Shown: positions 9,242 through 17,768 of the stretch, in pieces
How positions within the stretch are numbered: the first letter of the stretch is position 1
How the letters are laid out: each line of letters starts with the position of its first letter
Assembly: GCA_031553235.1 (NCBI GenBank)
Contig: JAVBLS010000019.1
Coordinates: 1-64,000 of the forward strand
Direction: 5' to 3'
Source of the DNA: Frigididesulfovibrio sp031553235
GTDB taxonomy: Bacteria; Desulfobacterota; Desulfovibrionia; Desulfovibrionales; Desulfovibrionaceae
Length of the DNA stretch: 64,000 bases
The notes under the pieces: generated by a model
Told to the model about the DNA's origin: nothing
What the model saw: the letters and a program-made list of their open reading frames with translations, nothing else
Databases searched by the model: none
Translations under genes and position numbers: made by a program

Positions 9242-10240
9242 CTAAACCCCCGGGGGCGGCAGGGTGACGGTCAGATGAAACAGGGCAAGTTGCCCGAAAA
9301 AGGAGATCAGAAAGAACACGCCGGCGAATACGGCGGTGATCTTCCGGCGCATGGGCAGGGCGCTCTTACCGATCACCAGGAGCAGAATAAAGGCCAGAAG
9401 CGAAAAAACAACGGTGCAGGCAAAGCGCAGCACGGTCGGGTCGGCCCAGGAAAAGGCCGTGGCGGGGTCGCCCGGGCTCAGCAGAAAGGCCAACCGGCCG
9501 GCGCAGACCGTGGTCGGAACAATCAGGCCCGCGCCCCAGAGGGCGCAGTGGCGCAAGGCAAAAACATAATAGTCCCGGCCATAGTCTTCGCGGTTGCGGC
9601 GCAAGAACAGATACCAGGCGCCGAAAATCGCCGTGGCCGCCAGCCCGGTGCACAGGGCAAAGCCCACGTGCCAGGCCAGGGCCGAGCCGATGTTGCCGCC
9701 GGGCGACAGGGCCTCCAGCAGGGCGCCTCCGGCCGAGGCCGAACCCGGATTGTCTATGAAGGCCCGGATTTTTTCCAGGGGCAGGCTCAACCGGATCATG
9801 AAGGCCAGGCCCAGGGCGGCCGGGAGCAGGCCGAGAATGAAACGGGTTCTGGGCAAATGGTTCAGGCCCTTCCAGGTGAGCGCGCGCACCAGAAACAGGC
9901 CGTAGCCCATGCCGGGCACCAGCACAAAAAAGATCAGGCGCATGCCGAAGGGTGGCTCGAGCAGCTCCGGAAACCAGCGCCGCAAGGCCAGCCAGCCGGC
10001 CGCAATCAGGATGAGCCCGGCGGCCAGACCGACCAGGACCGCAAAACGGGTGAGCTGCAAGGCGCATTTTTCATAAAACACCTTGCCGGTCTTGAGAAAA
10101 AAAGCCTCGGTCATGGAACCGAAGAGCGGGCCGCACACGGCCACCAGCAGCAGGGTCAGGGCCACGGCCAGGCAGACGAAAGCCCCGATAAAACCCCAAA
10201 CGCCCCCGGGCAGGGGCGGAACAATTACAGCCAGATCCAT
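9242..10240 (-). CDS. Polytopic inner-membrane protein, unknown function (8 predicted TM)
   Basis: 332 residues with about eight hydrophobic segments: 13-39, 64-85, 100-122, 135-155, two in the middle around HVGFALCTGLAA and RHCALWGAGLIV, and two C-terminal. Two histidines sit inside or beside TM segments, which could hint at haem or metal binding, but no recognised motif supports that. GGAGGGTG precedes the ATG. It ends 20 bases before the pfk start, so the two may be cotranscribed. A 134-bp hairpin separates it from tag upstream. I do not recognise the family. Confidence 0.7.
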   Translation of the reverse strand: MDLAVIVPPLPGGVWGFIGAFVCLAVALTLLLVAVCGPLFGSMTEAFFLKTGKVFYEKCALQLTRFAVLVGLAAGLILIAAGWLALRRWFPELLEPPFGMRLIFFVLVPGMGYGLFLVRALTWKGLNHLPRTRFILGLLPAALGLAFMIRLSLPLEKIRAFIDNPGSASAGGALLEALSPGGNIGSALAWHVGFALCTGLAATAIFGAWYLFLRRNREDYGRDYYVFALRHCALWGAGLIVPTTVCAGRLAFLLSPGDPATAFSWADPTVLRFACTVVFSLLAFILLLVIGKSALPMRRKITAVFAGVFFLISFFGQLALFHLTVTLPPPGV

Positions 10241-10295
10241 CCATCACCCTCCATCCCAAACTGGGATCATGCCTCAAAAGCCCCCTACACGCAAG

Positions 10296-10429
10296 CCGGG
10301 GAATGGGGCTGGTTCGGTGTGATACTGCGTCAGGCGTCGTTTTCTGCGATGGGGTAGGGCCGAAGAGCCCAACCCCATAGCAGAAAACTCGCCGTCCGTG
10401 TCTGACACCGAACCAGCCCCATTCCCCGG
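10296..10429. repeat. 134-bp nested hairpin downstream of tag
   Basis: Perfect 25-base outer arms (10296-10320 and 10405-10429; CCGGGGAATGGGG... against its complement) enclose an inner pair of about 17 bases (GTTTTCTGCgATGGGGT at 10338-10355 and its partner at 10369-10387) around a short loop. The middle arms pair only partly. The whole could fold into one long interrupted stem. It lies between tag and the 8-TM gene, without a U-tract. Confidence 0.75.
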
Positions 10430-10490
10430 CGGAGCGAATGAACCTATGATGACAGATGGAGCCTGGGATTCAGGGTAAGGCCCCAGCTTT

Positions 10491-11087
10491 TCACTCCGCA
10501 AAGCCTTGAGCGCCGAGGTCGAGGATGTGGGGATAGCGGAAACAGGAGGTCAGGTGGTCGTTGACCATGCCGGCGGCCTGCATGTGGGCGTAAACCACGG
10601 TGGGGCCGAGGAAGGAGAAGCCCCGGCGTTTGAGTTCCTTGGCCAGGGTTTCGGCCAGGGGGGTGTGCACGGGGATGTCTTCAACTTTGCGTCGCTTGGG
10701 CTGCAGGGGTTTGCCGTCCACAAAGCCCCAGATGAAGCGGGCAAAGGAGCCGAACTCGGCAGCCGTTTCCAGGAAGCGTCGGGCGTTGTTGATGGCGGAT
10801 TCGACTTTCTTGCGGTTGCGGATGATCCCGGTGTCGAGGAGCAGACGCTCAACGTCGGCCTGGGTGAAGGCCGCGACTTTGTTGGCGTCGAAGCCGGCAA
10901 AGGCGTGGCGGTAGCCTTCGCGCCTGCGCAAAATGGTCAGCCAGGAGAGCCCGGCCTGGGCCGCTTCCAGAGTGAGAAACTCGAAGATGCCGGCATCGTC
11001 GTAAACCGGCACCCCCCACTCTTCGTCATGGTAGCGGGTTTCATCGGGTGAATGCAGGCTCCAGGCGCAGCGGACGGGTTCGGTCAT
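10491..11087 (-). CDS. tag: DNA-3-methyladenine glycosylase I
   Basis: 198 residues, the usual length for Tag. Removes 3-methyladenine from alkylated DNA to start base excision repair. Zinc-snap ligands are all present: Cys7, His20 (in RYHDEEWG), His178 and Cys182 (NDHLTSCFRY). The base-recognition glutamate is in FLTLEAAQAGLSW near residue 41. GAGGAGCACCTCC precedes the ATG. The gene sits alone between two unusually long hairpins, suggesting an isolated transcript or an insertion of the tag module. Confidence 0.95.
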   Translation of the reverse strand: MTEPVRCAWSLHSPDETRYHDEEWGVPVYDDAGIFEFLTLEAAQAGLSWLTILRRREGYRHAFAGFDANKVAAFTQADVERLLLDTGIIRNRKKVESAINNARRFLETAAEFGSFARFIWGFVDGKPLQPKRRKVEDIPVHTPLAETLAKELKRRGFSFLGPTVVYAHMQAAGMVNDHLTSCFRYPHILDLGAQGFAE

Positions 11088-11208
11088 GGAGGTGCTCCTC
11101 GAAAGCGTTTCTTTGTTGGAGCAATGTTACTTTGAAATTGCCGATAAAGCCATATTGCCGACGGGCTGTTGACCGAGCCTGTAAGCAAGCGGATGTGATG
11201 CCTGCTCC

Positions 11209-11356
11209 GGCGGTTTCGGGAATCGGAGCGAATTTTGTTCTTCGGCAAGAAAAACGGCTTTTTCGCGGAGGGAGTGTACTCTTTTGGTACTCGACCGAAG
11301 CGAAAAAGCCGTTTGACGCGGCCGAAGGGCAAAAGCGCCCGATTCCCGAAACCGCC
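11209..11356. repeat. 148-bp nested hairpin immediately after metK
   Basis: Outer arms 11209-11230 and 11336-11356 (GGCGGTTTCGGGAATCGG... and its complement, one bulged base); inner arms 11252-11266 and 11300-11314 are a perfect 15-base pair (AAACGGCTTTTTCGC). It begins at the metK stop codon. Same nested plan as the hairpin after tag but a different sequence. It could act as terminator or RNA-stability element for metK-panC. Confidence 0.75.
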
Positions 11357-12528
11357 TACACTTTGGCGGCGGTGCGCAGATCCTGCGCCGCGTCGGCCTT
11401 TTCCCAGGTGAACTCGGGCAGCTCGCGGCCGAAGTGGCCGTAACAGGAGGTTTTGCCGTAGATGGGTCGCAGCAGATCCAGCCTGCGGGTGATGTGGAAG
11501 GGGCGCAGGTCGAAGACCTCTTTGACGGCGCGGGTCAGCACGTCATCGGGCAGGTGCCCGGTGCCGAGCGAGGAGCAGAGCACCGAAACCGGTTCGGCCA
11601 CACCGATGCAGTAGGCAATCTGCACTTCGCACTTGGGCGCCAGGCCGGCGGCCACGACGTTTTTGGCGATGTAGCGGGCCATGTAGGCGGCCGAACGGTC
11701 GACCTTGGAGGCGTCCTTGCCCGAGAAGGCTCCGCCGCCGTGGTGGCCCATGCCGCCGTAAGTGTCCTGGATGATCTTGCGCCCGGTCAGGCCGCAGTCG
11801 CCCATGGGGCCGCCGATGACAAAGCGGCCGGTGGTGTTGATGAAGATTTCGCAGCTTTTGGGGTCGAAGAGCCTGGTCGGCAGGGTGGGGAGAAGGACCT
11901 TCCGGGTCACGTCGTGGACGATTTGATCCTGCGCCACTTCGGGGGCGTGCTGGGTCGAGACCACCACGTTGTTGATGCGCATGGGCTTGCCGTCCACGTA
12001 CTCAAAAGAGACCTGGGTCTTGCCGTCGGGGCGCAGGTAGGGAATTTCGCCGTTCTTGCGCACGGCCGTGAGCTTTTGCGAAAGTTCGTGGGCCCAGTAG
12101 ATGGGCGCGGGCATCAGAGTGGGGGTCTCGTCGCAGGCAAAGCCGAACATCATGCCCTGGTCGCCGGCGCCCTGGTCTTCGTCCTTGATCCGGTCCACGC
12201 CCTGGGCGATGTCCGGGGACTGCTTGTCGATGGAGGAAATGACCGCGCAGGTCTGCCAGTCAAAGCCCATGTCCGAGCTGTTGTAGCCGATGTTGCGGAT
12301 GGTCCGGCGCACGATGTCCGGCAGGTCGGCATAGGCGCGCGAAGTGATTTCGCCGGCGATGAAGGCCATGCCCGTGGTCACCAGGGTTTCGCAGGCCACG
12401 CGCGAGGTGGAGTCGCCTGCCAGCAGGGCATCGAGCACGGCGTCGGAAATTTGATCGGCCACCTTGTCCGGATGGCCTTCGGTCACGGATTCGGAGGTGA
12501 AATAGTATTTGCCTTTGGCGGGAATCAT
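11356..12528 (-). CDS. metK: S-adenosylmethionine synthetase
   Basis: 390 residues, family length. Makes AdoMet from methionine and ATP. Seen: VTEGHPDKVADQISD, DQGMMFGFA, the P-loop-like GGGAFSGKDASKVDRSAAY. The start is MIPAKGKYYFTSESV; its ATG overlaps the panC stop (ATGA), so metK is translationally coupled to panC. Upstream in-frame codons belong to panC. The stop lies at the edge of a 148-bp hairpin. Confidence 0.97.
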   Translation of the reverse strand: MIPAKGKYYFTSESVTEGHPDKVADQISDAVLDALLAGDSTSRVACETLVTTGMAFIAGEITSRAYADLPDIVRRTIRNIGYNSSDMGFDWQTCAVISSIDKQSPDIAQGVDRIKDEDQGAGDQGMMFGFACDETPTLMPAPIYWAHELSQKLTAVRKNGEIPYLRPDGKTQVSFEYVDGKPMRINNVVVSTQHAPEVAQDQIVHDVTRKVLLPTLPTRLFDPKSCEIFINTTGRFVIGGPMGDCGLTGRKIIQDTYGGMGHHGGGAFSGKDASKVDRSAAYMARYIAKNVVAAGLAPKCEVQIAYCIGVAEPVSVLCSSLGTGHLPDDVLTRAVKEVFDLRPFHITRRLDLLRPIYGKTSCYGHFGRELPEFTWEKADAAQDLRTAAKV

Positions 12529-13394
12529 GTGCGCTCCTGCTCCAGGTTTGGGGTTATCAGAAAGTTGTCGATAAGTCTGGCTTTGCCCAGGCGCACGGCA
12601 GCGGCCACAACCACGGGGCCGTTCACGCGCTCGAGCGGAACGAGGGTTTCCGGATGGACGAAGGCCAGGTAGCCCTCGCGCCCGGCCGGCAGGTGCACGG
12701 CCCAATGAGCCCGCACCAGTCCCGCCAGGGCGGCGATGGAGCGCTCGCCGGCTTGGATGGCGGCCTCGGCCTTGCGCAGGCCGGCCGCCAGTTGCGGGGC
12801 CTGGGCGCGTTCCTCGGGCGTGAGGTAGGCGTTGCGCGAACTCATGGCCAGGCCGTCGGCTTCGCGCACTGTGGGCCCGCCCACAACCTCGACGGGAATG
12901 AACAGGTCTTTGGCCATGCGCCGGATCACGGTCAACTGCTGGCGGTCTTTTTCGCCGAACACGGCAAAGCGCGGCCGGGCCAGCATGAAAAGCTTGTTGA
13001 CCACAGTGCAGACACCGCGAAAATGCGTGGGCCGGGCCACGCCGCACAGGCCGGAGGACAGGGAGGGCGTCTCTATCCCGGTGTCGTGGCCTTCGGGATA
13101 CATGGATTCCGGCGTGGGGCAGAAGAGCACGTCCGTGCCCAGAGCCCGGACCTTGGCGGCGTCGCCCTCAGGATCGCGGGGGTAGGCGTTCAGGTCTTCT
13201 CCAGGCCCAAACTGGGTGGGATTGACGAAAATGGAAACCACCAGCTTGTGGCCGAGATCCCGACCCTTGCGGATCAGGCTCAAATGGCCGTTGTGCAGGT
13301 AGCCCATGGTGGGCACCAGGGCGATGCGCTCGCCCGCGCCTTCCCATTCCAGGCAAAGGCGTTGCAATTCATGAGGATCGGTGATGATCAGCAT
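12525..13394 (-). CDS. panC: Pantothenate synthetase (pantoate-beta-alanine ligase)
   Basis: 289 residues. Condenses pantoate with beta-alanine using ATP, in the CoA precursor pathway. Seen: PTMGYLHNGHLSLI with the HxGH nucleotidyltransferase signature, VSIFVNPTQFGPGEDL, FGEKDRQQLTVI and the KMSKS-like MSSRNAYL. First gene of a two-gene unit with metK. There is no clear Shine-Dalgarno, and a candidate -10 lies only 17 bases before the ATG, so the transcript leader is probably very short. Confidence 0.96.
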   Translation of the reverse strand: MLIITDPHELQRLCLEWEGAGERIALVPTMGYLHNGHLSLIRKGRDLGHKLVVSIFVNPTQFGPGEDLNAYPRDPEGDAAKVRALGTDVLFCPTPESMYPEGHDTGIETPSLSSGLCGVARPTHFRGVCTVVNKLFMLARPRFAVFGEKDRQQLTVIRRMAKDLFIPVEVVGGPTVREADGLAMSSRNAYLTPEERAQAPQLAAGLRKAEAAIQAGERSIAALAGLVRAHWAVHLPAGREGYLAFVHPETLVPLERVNGPVVVAAAVRLGKARLIDNFLITPNLEQERT

Positions 13395-13410
13395 ATCAAT
13401 AAATCCGCAT

Positions 13411-13439
13411 ATAGTATTTTATATACTATACGCGTGCAA
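13411..13439 (-). promoter_or_regulatory. Candidate panC promoter with overlapping 19-bp palindrome
   Basis: Minus strand: TTGCAC (13434-13439), 17-base spacer, TACTAT (13411-13416). The -10 half overlaps a perfect inverted repeat at 13411-13429 (ATAGTAT-ttttA-TACTAT type, 7-base arms, 5-base centre), a shape that could be an operator. The AT-rich island is conspicuous in this GC-rich sequence. Confidence 0.45.
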
Positions 13440-13454
13440 TCGGGCAAAGTCCAG

Positions 13455-13488
13455 AAAAAAAGCCCCCCGCCGGCTTGCCGGCGGGGGG
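13455..13488 (-). terminator. Intrinsic terminator (second of two) downstream of the MFS gene
   Basis: Perfect 12-base stem CCCCCCGCCGGC / GCCGGCGGGGGG with a 2-base loop (13463-13488), followed on the minus strand by seven U residues. With the hairpin at 13562-13603 it forms a tandem barrier between the transporter gene and panC-metK. Confidence 0.85.
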
Positions 13489-13561
13489 AGCGCCGTCACA
13501 TGGAAACAGGCGTTCCGGAAAGGTGGCGACTGCAAGATCGGCACACGGACGGGGGAAAAAC

Positions 13562-13603
13562 AAGACCGGCCGCCGGCGGAAGTTGCCGCCGGCGGCCGGT
13601 CTT
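13562..13603 (-). terminator. Intrinsic terminator of the MFS gene
   Basis: Perfect 18-base stem (AAGACCGGCCGCCGGCGG and its complement) with a 6-base loop, 19 bases after the transporter stop, followed on the minus strand by GUUUUU. Confidence 0.85.
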
Positions 13604-13622
13604 TTATCGTGTGGGGAAATCG

Positions 13623-15008
13623 CTATTCCACTTCTTCCAGCGACTTGCCGCCGCTGCGCAGACCCCAGATGGCCACCACAGGCACGGGCAGGAGGCAGAG
13701 AATGGTGAAGGCCCAGTAAACCCGGGGCATGCCGCCGGACATATACAGCACCGGGATGATCAGTTGCGTGCAGGCCACGGAGAGTCGGGCCAGGGCGTTA
13801 TGCACGCCGGCGGCGGTGTTGCGCATCCGGGTGGGGTATGATTCGGCCGTGTAGGAGAACATGGTGAAACCGAACGCCATGCACAGCGCGGTCAGCGGGG
13901 TGCCGACGATGATCAGCGGCCAGTACAGGTCGGTGCGGCCGAAGGTCAGAAACTCCTTGGGCCAGATGCTCGGGATGTGGCCGTATAAGACGCCCAGAAT
14001 GGCGGCCGAGATGAACAGGCAGACCAGCGGGATTTTTCGGCCGCCCTTGTCGGAAATCAGAGCGGAAAGAAAGCAGCCCGCGGGCACGCCGATGGAGATC
14101 AGCGCGCCGGCCAGCAGGGCGTCCTGGGGCTGGAAGCCCAGCCCCTGCTTGAGCAGGGTGGCCGTCCAGTTGGTCACCAGAAACGAGGCCGGGGTGGTGG
14201 TGATGTAGGCGGCCATAAGCACCAGGGTACGGAGCAGGTATTTGCGCTGGAACATGCCTGCCAGCACTTCGTGTACCGGAATGCGCGGCGGCAGGCATTC
14301 GGCCGCGTCGGCCAGGTCGATATGCCGGCCGCTCAGGGAGAAGACCACTTCTTCGGCTTCTTGCACCCGGCATTTGCTCACCAGCCAGCGGGGGGATTCC
14401 TTCAGGTACTTCAGGCCCGCCAGCAGGGGGATGAGCCCGGCCCCGCCGAAATAAAAAATATGGCGCCAGGCTTCGTGCCCTTGACCGATGATCCAGGCGC
14501 AGGCAAAACCGATAAAGGGCACGGCGGAAAAGCCCGCCGTGGCCGTCAGGCCCTGCCACTTGCCCCGGCTTTCGGCAGGCGACATTTCGGCGATGTAGGC
14601 CTGGGAGCAGACCATCAGGCAGAAAATGCCGAACCCGGTTAGCGCCCGGAAAAAGATGAACAGCGGCACGCTGCTGGTCAGACCGTTGAGCACCGAGGCC
14701 GTGGAAAAGATGCAGATGGAAATGAGAAAGGTCTTACGTCTGCCGATGAAGTCGGAAATGACCCCGCCGCAGAGGCCGCCCAAGGTCATGCCCACGAAAT
14801 AGAAGAAGTTGATTTCGCCGATGACGGCGAATTCCACGTGCCAGTCTTCGAGCAGCTTGGGGGCAATGAAGCCGAAGTTCCAGTTGTCCACCTGTTCGAA
14901 AAAGTACGAGGCCATGATGATGAAAAACAGGATCAGGTGCGGCCCCTTTATGGGCAGGCCATCAAAGTAGTTGCCGGGTTGTTTTTCCACGGGTGCGTGG
15001 GTACTCAT
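13623..15008 (-). CDS. MFS transporter, sugar/organic-acid porter type
   Basis: 461 residues with about 12 hydrophobic segments. The loop 2-3 signature is GGVISDFIGRRKTF (MFS motif A), a second copy is SDKGGRKIPL, and ESPRWL after TM6 is typical of the sugar-porter and aromatic-acid/proton-symporter branches. Inner-membrane secondary transporter; substrate not identifiable. CAGGAG precedes the ATG. Monocistronic: tandem terminators follow, and about 380 bases without a gene precede it, so it is probably regulated separately. Confidence 0.85.
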   Translation of the reverse strand: MSTHAPVEKQPGNYFDGLPIKGPHLILFFIIMASYFFEQVDNWNFGFIAPKLLEDWHVEFAVIGEINFFYFVGMTLGGLCGGVISDFIGRRKTFLISICIFSTASVLNGLTSSVPLFIFFRALTGFGIFCLMVCSQAYIAEMSPAESRGKWQGLTATAGFSAVPFIGFACAWIIGQGHEAWRHIFYFGGAGLIPLLAGLKYLKESPRWLVSKCRVQEAEEVVFSLSGRHIDLADAAECLPPRIPVHEVLAGMFQRKYLLRTLVLMAAYITTTPASFLVTNWTATLLKQGLGFQPQDALLAGALISIGVPAGCFLSALISDKGGRKIPLVCLFISAAILGVLYGHIPSIWPKEFLTFGRTDLYWPLIIVGTPLTALCMAFGFTMFSYTAESYPTRMRNTAAGVHNALARLSVACTQLIIPVLYMSGGMPRVYWAFTILCLLPVPVVAIWGLRSGGKSLEEVE

Positions 15009-15272
15009 GCGTGCTCCTGAGGAATATATGAGTTGTTTTCCTGTTTTCTCAATAGCAGGCCTATTGGCAACAAAATGCTGAAAAAATGACGTCCGCGAAG
15101 TTTTTTTGGATGAATTGTGAACCTTTTATCAAATGAGAGGGGCGGCACCTAAAATTGCTCACAAAAGCACATTGACGGCAAACATCGGGGCAAGCGGCAG
15201 GCCTTTGCCCTAGGCTCGTCGCGGCAAAGGAACTTTTTCACAGTGCCTCCTGCCGGGGGTGCCGTCATCCCC
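15009..15272. other. Intergenic region upstream of the MFS gene
   Basis: No gene seen. Relatively AT-rich near 15050-15180 (A- and T-runs), as expected for the transporter promoter, but I could not assign convincing -35/-10 or -24/-12 boxes. Its left-to-right end runs into a 117-bp dispersed repeat. Confidence 0.5.
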
Positions 15273-15389
15273 TAGAGCAGTTTACGCTTCAAATAGTCGC
15301 TTAACGGCGGGCAAAGCCCGCCTACGCCTATTTGGCGGCAAGGATTTGCCGACAAATCCTTGCGGGCATTTCAAGTATGAAATGCTCTA
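15273..15389. repeat. 117-bp MITE-like repeat, copy A
   Basis: Runs from TAGAGCAGTTTACGC to GAAATGCTCTA. It contains two internal hairpins (GGCGGGC-aaa-GCCCGCC; AAGGATTTG...CAAATCCTT) and a terminal one (GCATTTCA...TGAAATGC). The ends form imperfect inverted repeats (about 15 of 20 matching) inside flanking TA. The first 89 bases are identical to copies at 38196 and 48026. Its last three bases supply the TAG stop of the neighbouring minus-strand gene. Confidence 0.9.
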
Positions 15390-15956
15390 ACATCCCAGGG
15401 CGGCGGCAAGGCGCTCCAGAGTCTCGCCCGAAAGCAGGCCCGGGCGGGCGCGGCAAAGTTCGCGCAGGGCCTCCAGATGCGCCGGGGCATCGCTTTTCAG
15501 AGAAAAATCCAGATCCGGATGCTCCGGATCGGCAAAGATCTCCCAGGGGTTCAGGGCGGCCTGGATGACGTGCAGAAACAACTCCAGGCAGTCGGTGGCC
15601 GGGTCTTCCACCAGGGCCGTCAGATACGGGCGCAGGGCCTCGGCATCCGGCGCCAGACGGACGGCATGCAGGGCGCGGGCTCCTTCCACCAGGGCAAAGA
15701 GAGGGTCGGCCAGATCTTCGGCCGCCTCTTCGGTCTCGTCGGCATCCAGACCGTCCAGGTCGGCCATGGCGTCGCGCAATATGGGGACGGCTTGGGCGTG
15801 GAGTTCGGCCACATGCTCGACCGCCTCGTCACCTGAAGTGAGCTGGGCGCGGGCGTCGGGCAGGGGCCGGCGCAGCAGCCCGGCGGCCAACTGTTTGGCT
15901 ATGGGGGCCAAGGCCTCGGCCAAAGCCTGCAGAGTTTCGGAAGATACGGCGGCCAC
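15387..15956 (-). CDS. Hypothetical helical protein at the end of the DUF1538/P-II operon
   Basis: 189 residues, acidic, predicted all-helical, no signal peptide or TM segment. I do not recognise it. The GTG start is 1 base after the P-II-like gene stop, with GGGAGAA as ribosome site, so it is cotranscribed with the P-II/DUF1538 genes and may serve the same transporter. The stop codon is contributed by the end of a 117-bp repeat, so the native C-terminus may have been altered by that element. Confidence 0.7.
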   Translation of the reverse strand: MAAVSSETLQALAEALAPIAKQLAAGLLRRPLPDARAQLTSGDEAVEHVAELHAQAVPILRDAMADLDGLDADETEEAAEDLADPLFALVEGARALHAVRLAPDAEALRPYLTALVEDPATDCLELFLHVIQAALNPWEIFADPEHPDLDFSLKSDAPAHLEALRELCRARPGLLSGETLERLAAALGC

Positions 15957-15957
15957 G

Positions 15958-16293
15958 TTATTCTCCCGCGCCCATCAGACCGGCCAGGCCGGCCACGGCC
16001 TTGAGCGGCAGGATCACGGCAATGCCGGTGTTGGGCTTGTCCAGGCCGGCGTTTTTGCTCACCGCCTCCAGTACCCGGGCGCTGATGGCCGCGGGTACGG
16101 CCGAAAGCACGATGTCCTTTTCCGGCTCAATGGGGATGCCGAAGAGCTTGGGAATATGGGTGGTGCCGGCGCCGCGCCCGTGCAGCACCGTGGCGCCGCC
16201 GCCGCCGGTTTTCTGAATGGTGTCGATGACCGGGTCGCTCCAGCCTTTGTTGACGACCACCAGGACAAGATCAAATTCGCTTGTTGCGCTCAT
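15958..16293 (-). CDS. P-II-like signal protein associated with DUF1538 transporter
   Basis: 111 residues, the size of P-II proteins. Seen: LVLVVVNKGWSDPVIDTIQ (beta1-alpha1), GGGGATVLHGRGAG (T-loop start region) and EKDIVLSAVP; the canonical uridylylated Tyr51 is not evident. By family it would form a trimer that binds nucleotides and controls a membrane partner. It overlaps the upstream DUF1538 gene by 23 bases, which points to that transporter as partner. Start chosen at MSATSEFDL because GAGGAGAAAGT precedes it. Confidence 0.75.
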   Translation of the reverse strand: MSATSEFDLVLVVVNKGWSDPVIDTIQKTGGGGATVLHGRGAGTTHIPKLFGIPIEPEKDIVLSAVPAAISARVLEAVSKNAGLDKPNTGIAVILPLKAVAGLAGLMGAGE

Positions 16294-17038
16294 ACTTTCT
16301 CCTCTGGGCGGCATGCAGGCAGCCCAGCAGCATGACCACGATCACCGGCAGCATGGCCGTGGCGGCCACCAGCCCGAAACCGTCGATCAGGGGGTTGGCG
16401 TGTTCCAGGACGTCGGCCGCGCCCAAGGCGACGGCCAGAAGAAACCCGGCCACCATGGGGCCGGTGACCACGGTGGAAGAGTCGTAGGCAATGGGCACGA
16501 ACTCGGAGGTACAGAAGCGGCTTGCCGCAATGGCCAGGGCATAGCCCGGAGCGACGATCCAGAGAATCGGCACGCCCCAGAGCAGCCGGGCAAATCCCAG
16601 GGCTCCGGCCATGGCCACTCCGGCGCAGAGCGCACCCACAAGCAGGCGCTTGGGAATGGAGCCGCTTGTGGCTTTCTCCACCTGGTCGCCGAGCACGCTC
16701 ACGGCCGGTTCGGCCAGACACAGGGCCAGGCCGAGAAAGAAGCCAAAGGGGACCAGGCCAAGGCCCCCCCAAAGCCCGGCCAGAGAGGCGCCCAGGGTGC
16801 GGCCCACGGGCTCGAAACCCGCGCCCACGCCCCGCAGGAACAAGGTCAGGCCCACAAAGACCAGGGCCGCGCCACGCAGGATCTTGGCGAATTCTCCCGG
16901 TACCGTGGGCAGCCGGCGCCTGTTCCAGGGCAGCCGGGTGAACAGCCAGGCGGCGCCCACCAGGGGAAACAGCCCGCCGGCCACGGCCAGGGCCGTGCCG
17001 CGCATGTCCAGGAAGGAAAGGAGCACCTCGCCTACCAT
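16271..17038 (-). CDS. DUF1538 membrane protein, second of a pair
   Basis: 255 residues from MVGEVLLSFLDM, about six to seven TM segments with internal small-residue motifs (AEPAVSVLGDQVE; YDSSTVVTGPMVAGF) typical of DUF1538. Its partner gene upstream overlaps it by 7 bases and shows equivalent motifs, so the two likely form a heteromeric transporter. As I recall, a DUF1538 pair from Halomonas (UmpAB) was reported as a two-component Na+/H+ antiporter; the substrate here is inference. Upstream in-frame codons are out-of-frame DUF1538 sequence and are excluded. Confidence 0.78.
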   Translation of the reverse strand: MVGEVLLSFLDMRGTALAVAGGLFPLVGAAWLFTRLPWNRRRLPTVPGEFAKILRGAALVFVGLTLFLRGVGAGFEPVGRTLGASLAGLWGGLGLVPFGFFLGLALCLAEPAVSVLGDQVEKATSGSIPKRLLVGALCAGVAMAGALGFARLLWGVPILWIVAPGYALAIAASRFCTSEFVPIAYDSSTVVTGPMVAGFLLAVALGAADVLEHANPLIDGFGLVAATAMLPVIVVMLLGCLHAAQRRKYERNKRI

Positions 17039-17724
17039 AGAACCCCCAAAAGCATGACCCCGCAGATGGGCCCGAGCGCCACCAGGCCGAGCACCCCGAA
17101 GCCGTCGGACGAAGCGCTGCGGCCGCCGAGCACGGAAACAAAGCCCATACCCACGGCCAACAGGAAGGGCACGGTCAGCGGGCCGGTGGCCACCCCGCCG
17201 GAATCCAGGGCCAGGGCGACATATTGCGGCGGCACGAAAAAGGCCGCGCAAATGGCCAGGGCGTATGCCGCACCCAGCGTCGGCCGGGCCGGCAGGCGCA
17301 GCACGATGCGCAGCATGGCCAGGGCCAGAAACACCCCCACCCCGCCGACCACGGCGGCCGTGACCAGCCAGACCGGCGGAGAATCGCCGGAAGACACGGC
17401 GTCCACGTGCCCGGCCAGCATGGCCACGCCGGGGTCGGCCACGTTGGCCGCCGCGCCCAGGAGCAGGGCCGGGAGCAGGAGCAGAAAGAGGTTGGGGGCC
17501 AGGGGAAACCTGGAACCGAGCATGCCCCCCAGGGGCGCAAGGCAATATTCCACGCCGCGCAGAAAAAGAAACAGCCCAAGGCCGCAGAGCAGAGCGCCGA
17601 CAATCCAGCGCAGCAGCAGTTCCGCCGTCAAAAAACCGGTGAACAGGTGCGCCGCCGGAGCGAGCAGCACCACAGGCAACAGGGAGCCGAAGGCCTCCCG
17701 AAAGTCTTTGGCCAATGCATTCAC
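17032..17724 (-). CDS. DUF1538 membrane protein, first of a pair
   Basis: 230 residues from a GTG (VNALAKDFREAFGSLLP). Motifs match the partner: ADPGVAMLAGHVDAV and LDSGGVATGPLTVPF, the second echoing the partner's YDSSTVVTGPMVAGF. About six TM segments. An ATG 96 bases upstream (17820) with GGGGAAG is an alternative start, but it would add a hydrophilic, cysteine-containing tail that does not look native. First gene of the DUF1538-DUF1538-P-II-unknown operon; a TGTGATG/CATCACA palindrome lies 45 bases upstream. Confidence 0.75.
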   Translation of the reverse strand: MNALAKDFREAFGSLLPVVLLAPAAHLFTGFLTAELLLRWIVGALLCGLGLFLFLRGVEYCLAPLGGMLGSRFPLAPNLFLLLLPALLLGAAANVADPGVAMLAGHVDAVSSGDSPPVWLVTAAVVGGVGVFLALAMLRIVLRLPARPTLGAAYALAICAAFFVPPQYVALALDSGGVATGPLTVPFLLAVGMGFVSVLGGRSASSDGFGVLGLVALGPICGVMLLGVLW

Positions 17725-17768
17725 GGTAAATATCCCAAGGGGTTGTCCGTCCGTTTTCAGCGGGCGAT

